A stretch of 64,000 bases of DNA from Chlamydiales bacterium (GTDB taxonomy: Bacteria; Chlamydiota; Chlamydiia; Chlamydiales; Simkaniaceae). The notes below the pieces were generated by a model, which was not told the DNA's origin, made no database searches, and saw only the letters and a list, made by a program, of their open reading frames with translations. Below are positions 1-7,614 of the stretch, piece by piece (the stretch's first letter is position 1; the number at the start of each line of letters is the position of its first letter). The translations under genes and the position numbers were made by a program. The DNA lies in NCBI GenBank assembly GCA_024233515.1, contig JACKPO010000003.1, forward strand, positions 62,001 through 126,000. The letters run 5' to 3'.

Positions 1-200
1 GCAGAAATGGAGGGGAGAAGGCGGGTGAGACTTCGTGCCATCACCGATTTACCTGATCCCGACTCTCCAACGACCCCAAGTGTCTCTCCTTTCTCCAGCT
101 CAAAACTCACCCCTCTAACCGCCGCGACTTTTTTCGAGAGCGTTGAAAAGGAGGTGTGGAGGTTTTCCACCTTTAAGAGAGGGGTATCTGTATCCGTCAT
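1..200 (-). CDS. dppD: Peptide ABC transporter ATP-binding protein, N-terminal part (cut by window edge)
   Basis: Reading the minus strand from an ATG at 200 gives about 66 codons, beginning MTDTDTPLLKVENLHTSF and reaching the Walker A loop GESGSGKS near residues 45-52, where the window ends. This is the start of the DppD/OppD family ATPase that energises peptide import on the cytoplasmic face. Its ATG overlaps the TGA stop of the permease gene upstream (ATGA), so it is the third gene of a translationally coupled dppB-dppC-dppD operon. Only the N-terminus is visible, so substrate class rests on the neighbouring permeases. Confidence 0.85.
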   Translation of the reverse strand, partial: MTDTDTPLLKVENLHTSFSTLSKKVAAVRGVSFELEKGETLGVVGESGSGKSVMARSLTRLLPSIS

Positions 201-1102
201 GTGCGAAGCCTAGGGTCAAAGGCGTCACGAATACCATCTCCCAAAAGGTTGAAGGCTAGCATGGTAACACTAATAAACGTTGCAGGGAAAAAGAGGCGCC
301 AAGGATAGTAGCGAAGGGCCGAGAGGCCATCACTTGCCATGGTTCCCCAACTTGCAATTGGCGCTTGCACACCAAGTCCTAGAAAACTCAAGAAAGCTTC
401 GGTAAAAATTGCGGCAGGAATGGTCAGCGTCATCGTGGTAATGATGGAACCAATCGCATTCGGAATGAGGTGACGGAAAAGGATTCTCCATTGACTCGCG
501 CCAAGCATTCTGGCAGCAACGACATAGTCGTTCTGCTTAATCTGTAAAATTTGTCCTCGCACAATCCGTGCCATATTGATCCATCCGGTGATCGTGAGGG
601 CAATGATAATCGTTGTGACCCCAGGCTTCATAATCACCATCAAGAGGATAACAATCAGAAGGTGGGGCAAAGAATAGAGGATGTCTGAAAGACGCATCAT
701 GACTTCTTCGGTCTTTCCCCCAGAGAGCCCTGCAAAAGCGCCATAAAAGACCCCAATCACCATATCAATGAGAGCAGCTGTTACCCCAACAAAAAGGGAA
801 ATGCGGGCTCCCCACCAGATCCTTGTAAATAAATCTCGTCCGAGCTCATCCGTTCCAAACCAAAACTCACTGCAGGGAGCTTTGTTTTTCAAAGCAAGGT
901 GGGTTTCATAGTAGGTGTGGCCACTCACAAAGGGGACAATGATCGCAGAAAGGGCCAAAATGGTAAGGATAATGAGACCGAAGAGCGCTGGACGGTTGGC
1001 TCTAAGACGGATCCAGGCATCTTTCCAATAGGAAAGACCTTCTTCAGCAATTTCCTCAAGAACAGGAGGGGAGTTTTCAATAAGAAATTTTGGTTCACTC
1101 AT
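197..1102 (-). CDS. dppC: Peptide ABC transporter permease, DppC/OppC family
   Basis: This 301-aa inner-membrane permease is one of the two channel subunits of a dipeptide/oligopeptide importer. A cytoplasmic N-terminal tail is followed by a hydrophobic segment around residues 37-60, a short periplasmic part containing the family-typical FWFGTDELGRDLFTRI stretch, and about five more membrane spans. The EAA-type coupling loop (ARMLGASQWRILFRHLIPNA) lies around residues 197-216 and would dock on the ATPase. It overlaps dppB by 8 bp and dppD by 4 bp. No periplasmic binding protein gene is seen next to it, so the substrate receptor must be encoded elsewhere. Confidence 0.92.
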   Translation of the reverse strand: MSEPKFLIENSPPVLEEIAEEGLSYWKDAWIRLRANRPALFGLIILTILALSAIIVPFVSGHTYYETHLALKNKAPCSEFWFGTDELGRDLFTRIWWGARISLFVGVTAALIDMVIGVFYGAFAGLSGGKTEEVMMRLSDILYSLPHLLIVILLMVIMKPGVTTIIIALTITGWINMARIVRGQILQIKQNDYVVAARMLGASQWRILFRHLIPNAIGSIITTMTLTIPAAIFTEAFLSFLGLGVQAPIASWGTMASDGLSALRYYPWRLFFPATFISVTMLAFNLLGDGIRDAFDPRLRT

Positions 1103-2039
1103 CCTTAATCACCTTCGCTTTCGTCATCTGAATCCTCGGATCGAGAAGAGAATAGAGAATATCAACGAGTAACACAGTCAACATAAGGAGGGCACTATAA
1201 AAGACGGTCACTCCCATGATAACGGTATAGTCACGATTGGTAATACTGGTGACGAACCACCCACCGAGGCCCGGAATCCCAAAGATCTTTTCCACGATAA
1301 AGCTTCCAGTGAGGATCGCACTTGAAAGAGGACCAATATAGGTAATCACTGGAAGGAGACTATTTTTAAGGACATGTTTCATCACAACTTGGAAGGTTGA
1401 AAGACCTTTCGAACGGGCCGTCTGCACATAGTCTTGTTCAAGAACTTCAACCATATTTGCCCGCGTAAGGCGCGCAATAAACGCTGTGGGAAGAGCCGAT
1501 AAGCTAATTGCTGGAAGAATTGTATGGGAAAAGGTGCCCCAACGGGCCACTGGAAACAGATCGAGTTTCATGGCAAACAGATACTGGAGAAAGGTTGCCA
1601 TGATAAAGTTAGGAACCGAAATCCCAATCACCGCTAAAATCATCGCAGCATGATCTTGCCAACGAGAACGACGGACAGCGGCAATCGTTCCCAATACGAT
1701 CCCCATGAAAAGAGAGATACAGATCGCTTCAAGCCCCAGAACAAGAGAAACAGGAAACCCCTCATTAATGATATCATTGACCGTCCTCCCTTCATACTTG
1801 AAGGAGGGACCCAGATTCCAAGTGATCAGCCCTTTTAGATATTTCACATATTGGACATACCACGGCTGGTCGAGCCCAAAGTGAGCATACATACTCTTCA
1901 TGATCTCTTCTGGGACCGCTTGCTCTTGCATCAGGGGATCTCCCGGAGCGGCTTGCATCAGAAAAAAAGTAAGGGTCGCGACGAGGAAAAGAGAGAGAAA
2001 AAGGATGAGAACTTTCCGGACGAGATACCGTTTTTTCAT
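1095..2039 (-). CDS. dppB: Peptide ABC transporter permease, DppB/OppB family
   Basis: This 314-aa permease is the partner of the neighbouring DppC. It has an N-terminal signal-anchor (VRKVLILFLSLFLVATLTFF), the family stretch around PGDPL, and an EAA coupling loop (ARSKGLSTFQVVMKHVLKNS) near residue 205. It ends with the usual hydrophobic helix followed by DPRIQ. It is the first gene of the visible minus-strand operon and is divergent from the aldolase gene, leaving about 110 bp for two promoters. No strong Shine-Dalgarno sequence precedes its ATG. Oligopeptide versus dipeptide specificity cannot be told from the permease alone. Confidence 0.92.
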   Translation of the reverse strand: MKKRYLVRKVLILFLSLFLVATLTFFLMQAAPGDPLMQEQAVPEEIMKSMYAHFGLDQPWYVQYVKYLKGLITWNLGPSFKYEGRTVNDIINEGFPVSLVLGLEAICISLFMGIVLGTIAAVRRSRWQDHAAMILAVIGISVPNFIMATFLQYLFAMKLDLFPVARWGTFSHTILPAISLSALPTAFIARLTRANMVEVLEQDYVQTARSKGLSTFQVVMKHVLKNSLLPVITYIGPLSSAILTGSFIVEKIFGIPGLGGWFVTSITNRDYTVIMGVTVFYSALLMLTVLLVDILYSLLDPRIQMTKAKVIKDE

Positions 2040-2093
2040 TCAGACCAAAATCATGGTTAACTATGCCTATAAAAATAAGGTGTTGAGGAAATT

Positions 2094-2122
2094 TTGTCAA
2101 AATTTCGACGATGTTGTACAAT
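2094..2122 (+). promoter_or_regulatory. Sigma-70-type promoter of the aldolase gene
   Basis: TTGTCA at 2094-2099 and TACAAT at 2117-2122 are separated by exactly 17 bp, a near-consensus housekeeping promoter. The predicted transcription start would fall around 2129, about 24 nt upstream of the preferred ATG at 2153. Found by eye only. Confidence 0.6.
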
Positions 2123-2152
2123 CATAAAATGATTTAAATGTTGGAGCATGTC

Positions 2153-3208
2153 ATGGATCACGCTAAGATTGAATCCCTTTTAGGGGCAAAAGCTAAAGAT
2201 TTACTCGGTCACACCTGCAAAACGATCTCTAAAGACCGTTTACACCTTCCCGGTAGCGACTGGGTCGATCGGATTTTCGCGGGGTCAGACCGCCCGACGC
2301 GCGTTCTCCAAAGCATGCAAGAGATCCTGAGCGCCGGACGACTTGGGAGATCAGGCTACCTCTCCATTCTCCCTGTTGATCAAGGGATCGAGCACACCGC
2401 TGGGGCCTCTTTTGCTCCCAATCCTGACTACTTCGATCCCGAAAATATTGTGAAGCTCGCGATTGAAGGGGGATGCAATGCTGTAGCGTCTACCCTTGGC
2501 GTTTTGGGATCAGTGGCACGGAAGTATGCCCACAAGATCCCCTTCATTTTAAAATTTAACCATAACGAACTTCTCACCTACCCCAATACCTTCGATCAAA
2601 TTCACTTCGGCTCGATTGAGCAAGCCTACGAGATGGGGTGCAAAGCGGTGGGGGCGACGATCTACTTTGGCTCTGAAGAAAGCGATCGACAAATCGTTGA
2701 GGTTGCCCAGGCTTTTGAACGGGCGCACGAACTCGGGATGGTGACAATCCTCTGGTGCTACCTCCGGAATCCCAAGTTCAAGACCGACAAAAAAGACTAC
2801 CACACCGCTGCAGACCTCACAGGACAAGCAAACCACCTTGGCGTCACGATCCAAGCCGATATCATCAAACAAAAGCTTCCCGAATGCAACGGTGGGTTCA
2901 AAGATCTGAAGTTCGGCAAACAGACCGAAAAAATGTATACCGAGCTTTGTTCTGATCATCCCATCGATCTCACCCGCTACCAAGTCGCGAATAACTACAT
3001 GGGGCGGATGGGGCTGATTAACTCCGGCGGCCCTTCAGGAGAGAATGACCTTGCCCAAGCTGTAGAAACCGCTGTCATCAATAAGCGGGCAGGAGGGATG
3101 GGGCTCATTTCTGGACGAAAAGCGTTCCAAAAGCCTCTCAAAGAGGGGGTTGAGCTCCTTAACGCGATCCAATCTGTCTACCTAGACAAAAAGATCACGG
3201 TTGCTTAA
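2153..3208 (+). CDS. fbaB: Class I fructose-bisphosphate aldolase, DhnA/FbaB type
   Basis: This 351-aa protein belongs to the archaeal/DhnA-type class I aldolases that chlamydiae use for glycolysis, cleaving fructose 1,6-bisphosphate through a Schiff base. Recognisable family stretches are LPVDQGIEHTAG near residue 75, the LKFNHNELL strand near residue 135, and a C-terminal GGMGLISGRKAFQKP phosphate-binding loop. An ATG at 2138 is in frame, but TTGGAG at 2141-2146 sits between it and the ATG at 2153, which makes 2153 the better start. It stands alone behind its own promoter. The length fits the chlamydial family (about 350 aa). Confidence 0.9.
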   Translation: MDHAKIESLLGAKAKDLLGHTCKTISKDRLHLPGSDWVDRIFAGSDRPTRVLQSMQEILSAGRLGRSGYLSILPVDQGIEHTAGASFAPNPDYFDPENIVKLAIEGGCNAVASTLGVLGSVARKYAHKIPFILKFNHNELLTYPNTFDQIHFGSIEQAYEMGCKAVGATIYFGSEESDRQIVEVAQAFERAHELGMVTILWCYLRNPKFKTDKKDYHTAADLTGQANHLGVTIQADIIKQKLPECNGGFKDLKFGKQTEKMYTELCSDHPIDLTRYQVANNYMGRMGLINSGGPSGENDLAQAVETAVINKRAGGMGLISGRKAFQKPLKEGVELLNAIQSVYLDKKITVA

Positions 3209-3328
3209 CAGTCAGCCTTCAATTCCTGTGTAAAATTTCTTTGAATGAAGATTTTTCTAATAGCGTGACTTTTATTGAGAGAGGGGTTACAATCTCCTCT
3301 CAAGTGAATGACCACATAGGGGAAAAAA

Positions 3329-3712
3329 GTGAAAAATGTAGGAGAAAATTTACTAGGAGCAGGGCTCGTTGGGTGTATGCTAGGAGCAGCCGCAGCGACA
3401 ACGATCTGGGGTGGAAGATTCATTACAAAAATACCTCAGCAACCTTACACCAATGCGTTAGGAACGGCAGGGGGTTTTTTCGTGAGTAGCTTCCTAGTCC
3501 AACAGTTACAAACAAATGAAATGATTTCTGGGAACGGGAGGCTCTTTCTGTTCGTAGTTGGTGGAATAGGATTATCAACAGCCGCTAACAAATATTGGGG
3601 CGGGAAAGAGCTTTCAGTCCTATCTAGTGCTGCAACGCCCTCCATTACCCTAATAATGCTTATTTTAGTGGCTATCTTTTCGAAGAGTGAGCATGGGAAT
3701 AAGCGGCGGTAG
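3329..3712 (+). CDS. Small glycine-rich membrane protein, first copy of a tandem pair
   Basis: This 127-aa protein starts with GTG, preceded by AGGGGA at a good distance. It has three to four hydrophobic segments: GAGLVGCMLGAAAATTIWGG, the TNALGTAGGFFVSSFLVQQL stretch, LFLFVVGGIGLSTAA, and a final ITLIMLILVAIF. I do not recognise the family. The next gene is a clear paralog; the two share PxTNAxGTAGGxFVSxFLV and TAANKYWGGKELSVLS. Gap between them is 14 bp, so they are probably co-transcribed. The hairpin-like hydrophobic arrangement would suit an inner-membrane or host-vacuole membrane protein, but nothing proves it. Confidence 0.7.
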   Translation: MKNVGENLLGAGLVGCMLGAAAATTIWGGRFITKIPQQPYTNALGTAGGFFVSSFLVQQLQTNEMISGNGRLFLFVVGGIGLSTAANKYWGGKELSVLSSAATPSITLIMLILVAIFSKSEHGNKRR

Positions 3713-3726
3713 AGTTTCCGATAAAT

Positions 3727-4089
3727 ATGTCAAAAATTAGCGAAAACTTATTAGTTGCAGGAATTGTTGGCGGATTGGCCGGAGCGTTTGCATGCGCAGC
3801 GACTTGCCAAGGAAGATTGTTCAGTAAAATGCCTCAACTTCCCCATACCAATGCATTTGGAACAGCTGGGGGGGTTTTTGTAAGTACTTTTTTAGTCATG
3901 AGTTTGATATCTGAAAAAAAGATTTCTGATAATAGCTTTATTCCCCTATCTACACTGGGTGGAATAGCATTATCGACCGCTGCTAACAAATATTGGGGTG
4001 GGAAAGAGCTTTCAGTCCTCTCTAATGCTGTCACACCAACGATTTCTGGAGTGGTGATTGCTTCAATTTTTGTTTCAATAGTCATTTAG
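3727..4089 (+). CDS. Small glycine-rich membrane protein, second copy of a tandem pair
   Basis: This 120-aa membrane protein is homologous over its whole length to the gene directly upstream, with the KYWGGKELSVLS motif nearly identical and the N-terminal GIVGGLAGAFACAATC helix more diverged. Hydrophobic segments lie near residues 10-28, 45-60, 75-90 and 100-118. No catalytic motif is seen. The pair looks like a local duplication that has since diverged. The stop codon is directly followed by a copy of a dispersed palindromic repeat (4090-4145). Confidence 0.7.
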   Translation: MSKISENLLVAGIVGGLAGAFACAATCQGRLFSKMPQLPHTNAFGTAGGVFVSTFLVMSLISEKKISDNSFIPLSTLGGIALSTAANKYWGGKELSVLSNAVTPTISGVVIASIFVSIVI

Positions 4090-4145
4090 ACCTAAAATGA
4101 GTCAAAAGTTAGTTTTTGGCTACATGCCCACGTCCGCAAAATATG
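4090..4145. repeat. Partial copy of dispersed palindromic repeat family C
   Basis: The stretch beginning ACCTAAAATGAGTCAAAAG and containing GTTTTTGGCT closely matches the left half of the complete 83-bp element at 18628-18710, which has ACCTAACATGATTCAAAAG and GTTTTTGGCT. A third copy lies at 36149-36210. The right arm is missing here. It starts right behind the stop codon of the small membrane protein gene. Confidence 0.6.
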
Positions 4146-4238
4146 TCACACTCAGGAGTATAAGGTTCTTTAATAGTGCACCAAATGTGAGAAAGATGCT
4201 ATACTTTGGCCACCGAAAATTATCATAAGGAAGAAGGA

Positions 4239-7200
4239 ATGGAAGAAGTAAGTGGACTACGGCGTCGGATGCCTACAGAAGCGATTGGGGAGAATCCCCC
4301 ACAACAATCAAGCTGGACCTTGACATCTAGAGAAGGATGGAAGTTGCAGCTGATCGAGCAAGGCCCTGCTGTCATTTTTAAGCTTTTTAATCCAAAAGGA
4401 GAGGAAGTAGACTACCGCGCACAGTTTTTTAAAGCTCCTACCTTCTTCAAAGATCCCATTGTTGATGTAACGGTTGTTTTACAGGAAATCAAACAGCTTG
4501 CAAATACCCCCAATCAAGGGTGGGGCTTTTGGGTCAGTGTTACCGAGGATACAAAGACTAAAGAAAAAAAACACTACGTGGTATTTGGCGACAGATGGGC
4601 GGTAACGGTCGAAAGAGTTCAAGGTTATGCTGGTGGAACTTTAGCTTTGGCTGTAGCGGGCGCTTGTGCTTTTCGAAACGATCCTAAATGGTTGGTGGGA
4701 GGACTTTTAGGTCTAGGAGGGGGGCTCCTTGGATATCTTCGGTCGACGCCAGGGGAAAGTTATCATCGAGGTTCAGCATTAAAAGAAACTGCCATTTCTA
4801 GTGTAGGATCGATACTAGGAGGACATGTTGCCCAGGCAATTCCTGTAAAGTCTTTGTGGGCGACAACCATCCGAAATTTAGGATCCTCTTTGTCAATTCA
4901 GTGTGCAGGATCGCTCGTTCGCGAAGGGAAAATGCCTCTCTTGAATGACCTAAAAGTGAGTGTCATTACGGGGATGGGTGGCTCATTTTTTGAGCAGGCG
5001 GTATCACACTCACTTAACCAGTCCGTTAAAACCGTTTCTCAAAGGATCTTAGCGAGTGTTCTTGCAGGAATGGGAGGTTCTGCATTTTCAACGACCACAT
5101 CGAATCTATGGCGGGAAAAGAATTGGAGTGAAAATATGATCTTTTCTGTGCTACTCGGGGGGTATTCCTCAGGGGTCCACGATGTCCATAAAATGATGGA
5201 AGATCAGGCAAAAATTGCTCAGAGTGAACAAGCTGTCACGACTAGAGAAAAAACGCTGATTGAAAAAGCAGAGAAAGAGTTTGGGAAGATTGTTGATGAA
5301 AAACTCGCTGAAGGACTGCTTCCAGATGATCCAACTCTCAAAGATCGGGAGACGATCCTACGAGCCCTCTCACAAGGGAAAGAGGTGACCTTCATGAAAA
5401 ATGTAGAGAAAGAATTTGGAAAGATCGTTGATGAAAAACTCGCTGGAGGACTGCTTCCAGATGATCCAACTCTCAAAGATCGAGAGGCGATCCTAAAAGC
5501 CCTTGAACAAGGGAAAAAGGTGACCTTCAAGAAAGATATAGAGAAAGAATTTGGAAAGATTGTCGATGAAAAACTCGCCGAAGGACTGCTTCCAGATGAT
5601 CCAGCTCTCCAAAATCGGGAGGCGATCTTACGGGCCCTCGAGCAAGGGAAAAAGGTGACCTTCAAAAGTGATATAGAGAAAGAATTTGGAAAGATTGTCG
5701 ATGAAAAACTCGCCGAAGGACTGCTTCCAGATGATCCAGCTCTTAAAGATCGGGGGGCGATCCTACGAGCCCTCGAGCAAGGAGAAGAGGTGACCTTCAA
5801 GAGTAATCAAGATCGGAAGGCGATCCTAAAAGCCCTTGAACAAGGGGAGGAGGTGACCTTCAAGAGAGGTGATGTGAAGCTTTCTAGCGCCGCTTTTGGC
5901 AAAGAGTGGGAGGAAATTCATCAGGCCCGCAGCGATCTTGAAAATCAAAAAATTGCACTTGATGCTGCTCTTCAACAAGAAGAAAATACTGTGGATGCTC
6001 TCCGTCTAAATAGAGACGAATTGACCAAAAAATGGAAAGATTATGTAGAGAAACTTTGGGGCACTTCAATAGATAATATGATTAAGGATGGATGGAAATT
6101 GAAAAAACATCCCATGGATCGAGAATGGATCTTACACCAGATTGCCCAAGGGCAAGCCCTTACATTTCATCTGGGAAAAAAGAAAGCAATGATTCATGAT
6201 CCTACGGTGCAGAATACATATCACGCGGCAAATTGTGCTGCGACTACGTATGATGCAGCCCATCAAATCTACGTGTCGCATAAAACTAAATTCGAGGGGA
6301 TCGATGCAGCGCTGAAACCTTCTTACGATCGCATTAAAGAGAGGGAAGAAACTCTTCGAAAAGAGGTTGAAAATAGGTTCGGCGCTAAGGTGGATGAATT
6401 GATTAAGACCCATTCTTTAAAAGATAAAAATATCGATAGAAATCGAAATGCAATCATAGGCGAGCTAATGAAAGGAGAAGCGCTTCACTTTCATGGTATT
6501 GGAAGCAAGGATGTTATACTCCAGCACCTTCGTTTTAAAGAGGAATTTTGGGCTATTCAAAGGGAAAAAGAAAAAATAGAGCTTTTAAAGGCATATGTTC
6601 TATTTGAGGATAAGGTTTGTAATCTCACTCCAGAGCAAGCTGAAAAGATCCGACAAGATATCCAAGCAACTGAGCAAGAAAGAACTCGTTCCATCGAGGA
6701 AGCAGAAAAGAAATATGGAAACGAAATTGATCAATACCTCTCAAATCCAAAGGTACTCCTTTCAGCGGGAGATGCTGCTTACTTAGATGGGGATTCCCGA
6801 TGCTTTCTACCAAAAGACAAAAACTCTGCTCGAGAAATATTGCTGAAAATCCTTGCTCAGGGCAAATCATTAAGACTCGTAGGGGGAGGTATTCGCGACA
6901 CAATCATTTTTAGTGGTGTGAAAAGTTGGGGATGGACACCTGAAACCAGTGAGCGTTTAACTGAAAACTATGCCCTTATTGTGGCATATGATCGAATGTT
7001 TGCTCATAATAGCTCTGAAATGCTCAATGGAATTCATTGGCGTGACTTTTCTCCTGAAGGATTAAAAGAGATGCTGAGCCGCATATGGAGGGGCCATCTT
7101 GAAAAGGAAGAAAAACTCAGGAGTGCTATAAAAGAAAAATATCAAGGATCAATCGAGTCCTTGTTTCAGAAAGGGTATACAAACGGTTATAAACAGCCTT

Positions 7201-7553
7201 CCGTATATCTGGTCATAGGCTCTCTTATCAATAATGGAAGTATCGAACTCTATAAATTGGGAGCAGATGGAAAAAGGGATCCAACTGTCCCCTCAATCAT
7301 TCTTGAAATCCCAGAATTTTCTGACCAAAGGCAATCTCTTCAAATCGACCGAGAGCTATATAACACTTTTAATCATACAGCAAGACTTCCCAGATCATCG
7401 AATCAAGGAGATCGTTTAGTCAATCTCCACCAACAGAGTTTTGATCTGCAGCGTGCGACAGACCCTAAAGACATTGTGGTTCTTGCCGCCACCTTTGAAT
7501 TAGGAAAAAAGATGTATGAACATGACTTTGGACTAGCAAATAATCCGAATTGA
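4239..7553 (+). CDS. Large repeat protein with hydrophobic N-terminal domain, unknown function
   Basis: This 1104-aa protein has no family I recognise. The ATG at 4239 follows AAGGAAGAAGGA; an upstream in-frame TTG at 4206 is less likely. The N-terminal 110 residues look globular. Then comes a glycine-rich hydrophobic block (GGTLALAVAGACAF and WLVGGLLGLGGGLLGYL), followed by a Gly/Ser-rich stretch with repeated GMGGS to about residue 330. From about residue 345 a 45-residue unit (key residues EKEFGKIVDEKL, LLPDD, ILRALEQG, VTF) occurs four times plus a partial copy. Four diverged copies follow further down (see the repeat entry). The hydrophobic block plus long helical repeats suggests a secreted or membrane-inserted host-interaction protein; that is inference. 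Confidence 0.8.
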   Translation: MEEVSGLRRRMPTEAIGENPPQQSSWTLTSREGWKLQLIEQGPAVIFKLFNPKGEEVDYRAQFFKAPTFFKDPIVDVTVVLQEIKQLANTPNQGWGFWVSVTEDTKTKEKKHYVVFGDRWAVTVERVQGYAGGTLALAVAGACAFRNDPKWLVGGLLGLGGGLLGYLRSTPGESYHRGSALKETAISSVGSILGGHVAQAIPVKSLWATTIRNLGSSLSIQCAGSLVREGKMPLLNDLKVSVITGMGGSFFEQAVSHSLNQSVKTVSQRILASVLAGMGGSAFSTTTSNLWREKNWSENMIFSVLLGGYSSGVHDVHKMMEDQAKIAQSEQAVTTREKTLIEKAEKEFGKIVDEKLAEGLLPDDPTLKDRETILRALSQGKEVTFMKNVEKEFGKIVDEKLAGGLLPDDPTLKDREAILKALEQGKKVTFKKDIEKEFGKIVDEKLAEGLLPDDPALQNREAILRALEQGKKVTFKSDIEKEFGKIVDEKLAEGLLPDDPALKDRGAILRALEQGEEVTFKSNQDRKAILKALEQGEEVTFKRGDVKLSSAAFGKEWEEIHQARSDLENQKIALDAALQQEENTVDALRLNRDELTKKWKDYVEKLWGTSIDNMIKDGWKLKKHPMDREWILHQIAQGQALTFHLGKKKAMIHDPTVQNTYHAANCAATTYDAAHQIYVSHKTKFEGIDAALKPSYDRIKEREETLRKEVENRFGAKVDELIKTHSLKDKNIDRNRNAIIGELMKGEALHFHGIGSKDVILQHLRFKEEFWAIQREKEKIELLKAYVLFEDKVCNLTPEQAEKIRQDIQATEQERTRSIEEAEKKYGNEIDQYLSNPKVLLSAGDAAYLDGDSRCFLPKDKNSAREILLKILAQGKSLRLVGGGIRDTIIFSGVKSWGWTPETSERLTENYALIVAYDRMFAHNSSEMLNGIHWRDFSPEGLKEMLSRIWRGHLEKEEKLRSAIKEKYQGSIESLFQKGYTNGYKQPSVYLVIGSLINNGSIELYKLGADGKRDPTVPSIILEIPEFSDQRQSLQIDRELYNTFNHTARLPRSSNQGDRLVNLHQQSFDLQRATDPKDIVVLAATFELGKKMYEHDFGLANNPN
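5271..5872 (+). repeat. 135-bp in-frame tandem repeat (four full units and one partial)
   Basis: Units start at 5271, 5406, 5541 and 5676, each 45 codons beginning EKEFGKIVDEKL and ending with VTF plus a short linker. A partial unit (DRKAILKALEQGEEVTF) follows to 5872. Copies 3 and 4 are almost identical at the DNA level, which points to recent expansion. Diverged units of the same pattern (FG/YG, then ID/VD, then IL..L..G..L.F) can be read in the same protein near 6050-6175, 6365-6500, 6710-6890 and 7115-7260. Confidence 0.9.
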
Positions 7554-7614
7554 AAGGATTCAGTCTACAAGATTCATTGCCCATGAGACAAGGGGAGGTT
7601 TTGGGGGGCGCTCT

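Noticed and set aside
5219..5800. 193-codon minus-strand frame with repeats
   Set aside because: It is the antisense of the 135-bp tandem repeat; Ser-rich composition and no start signal.
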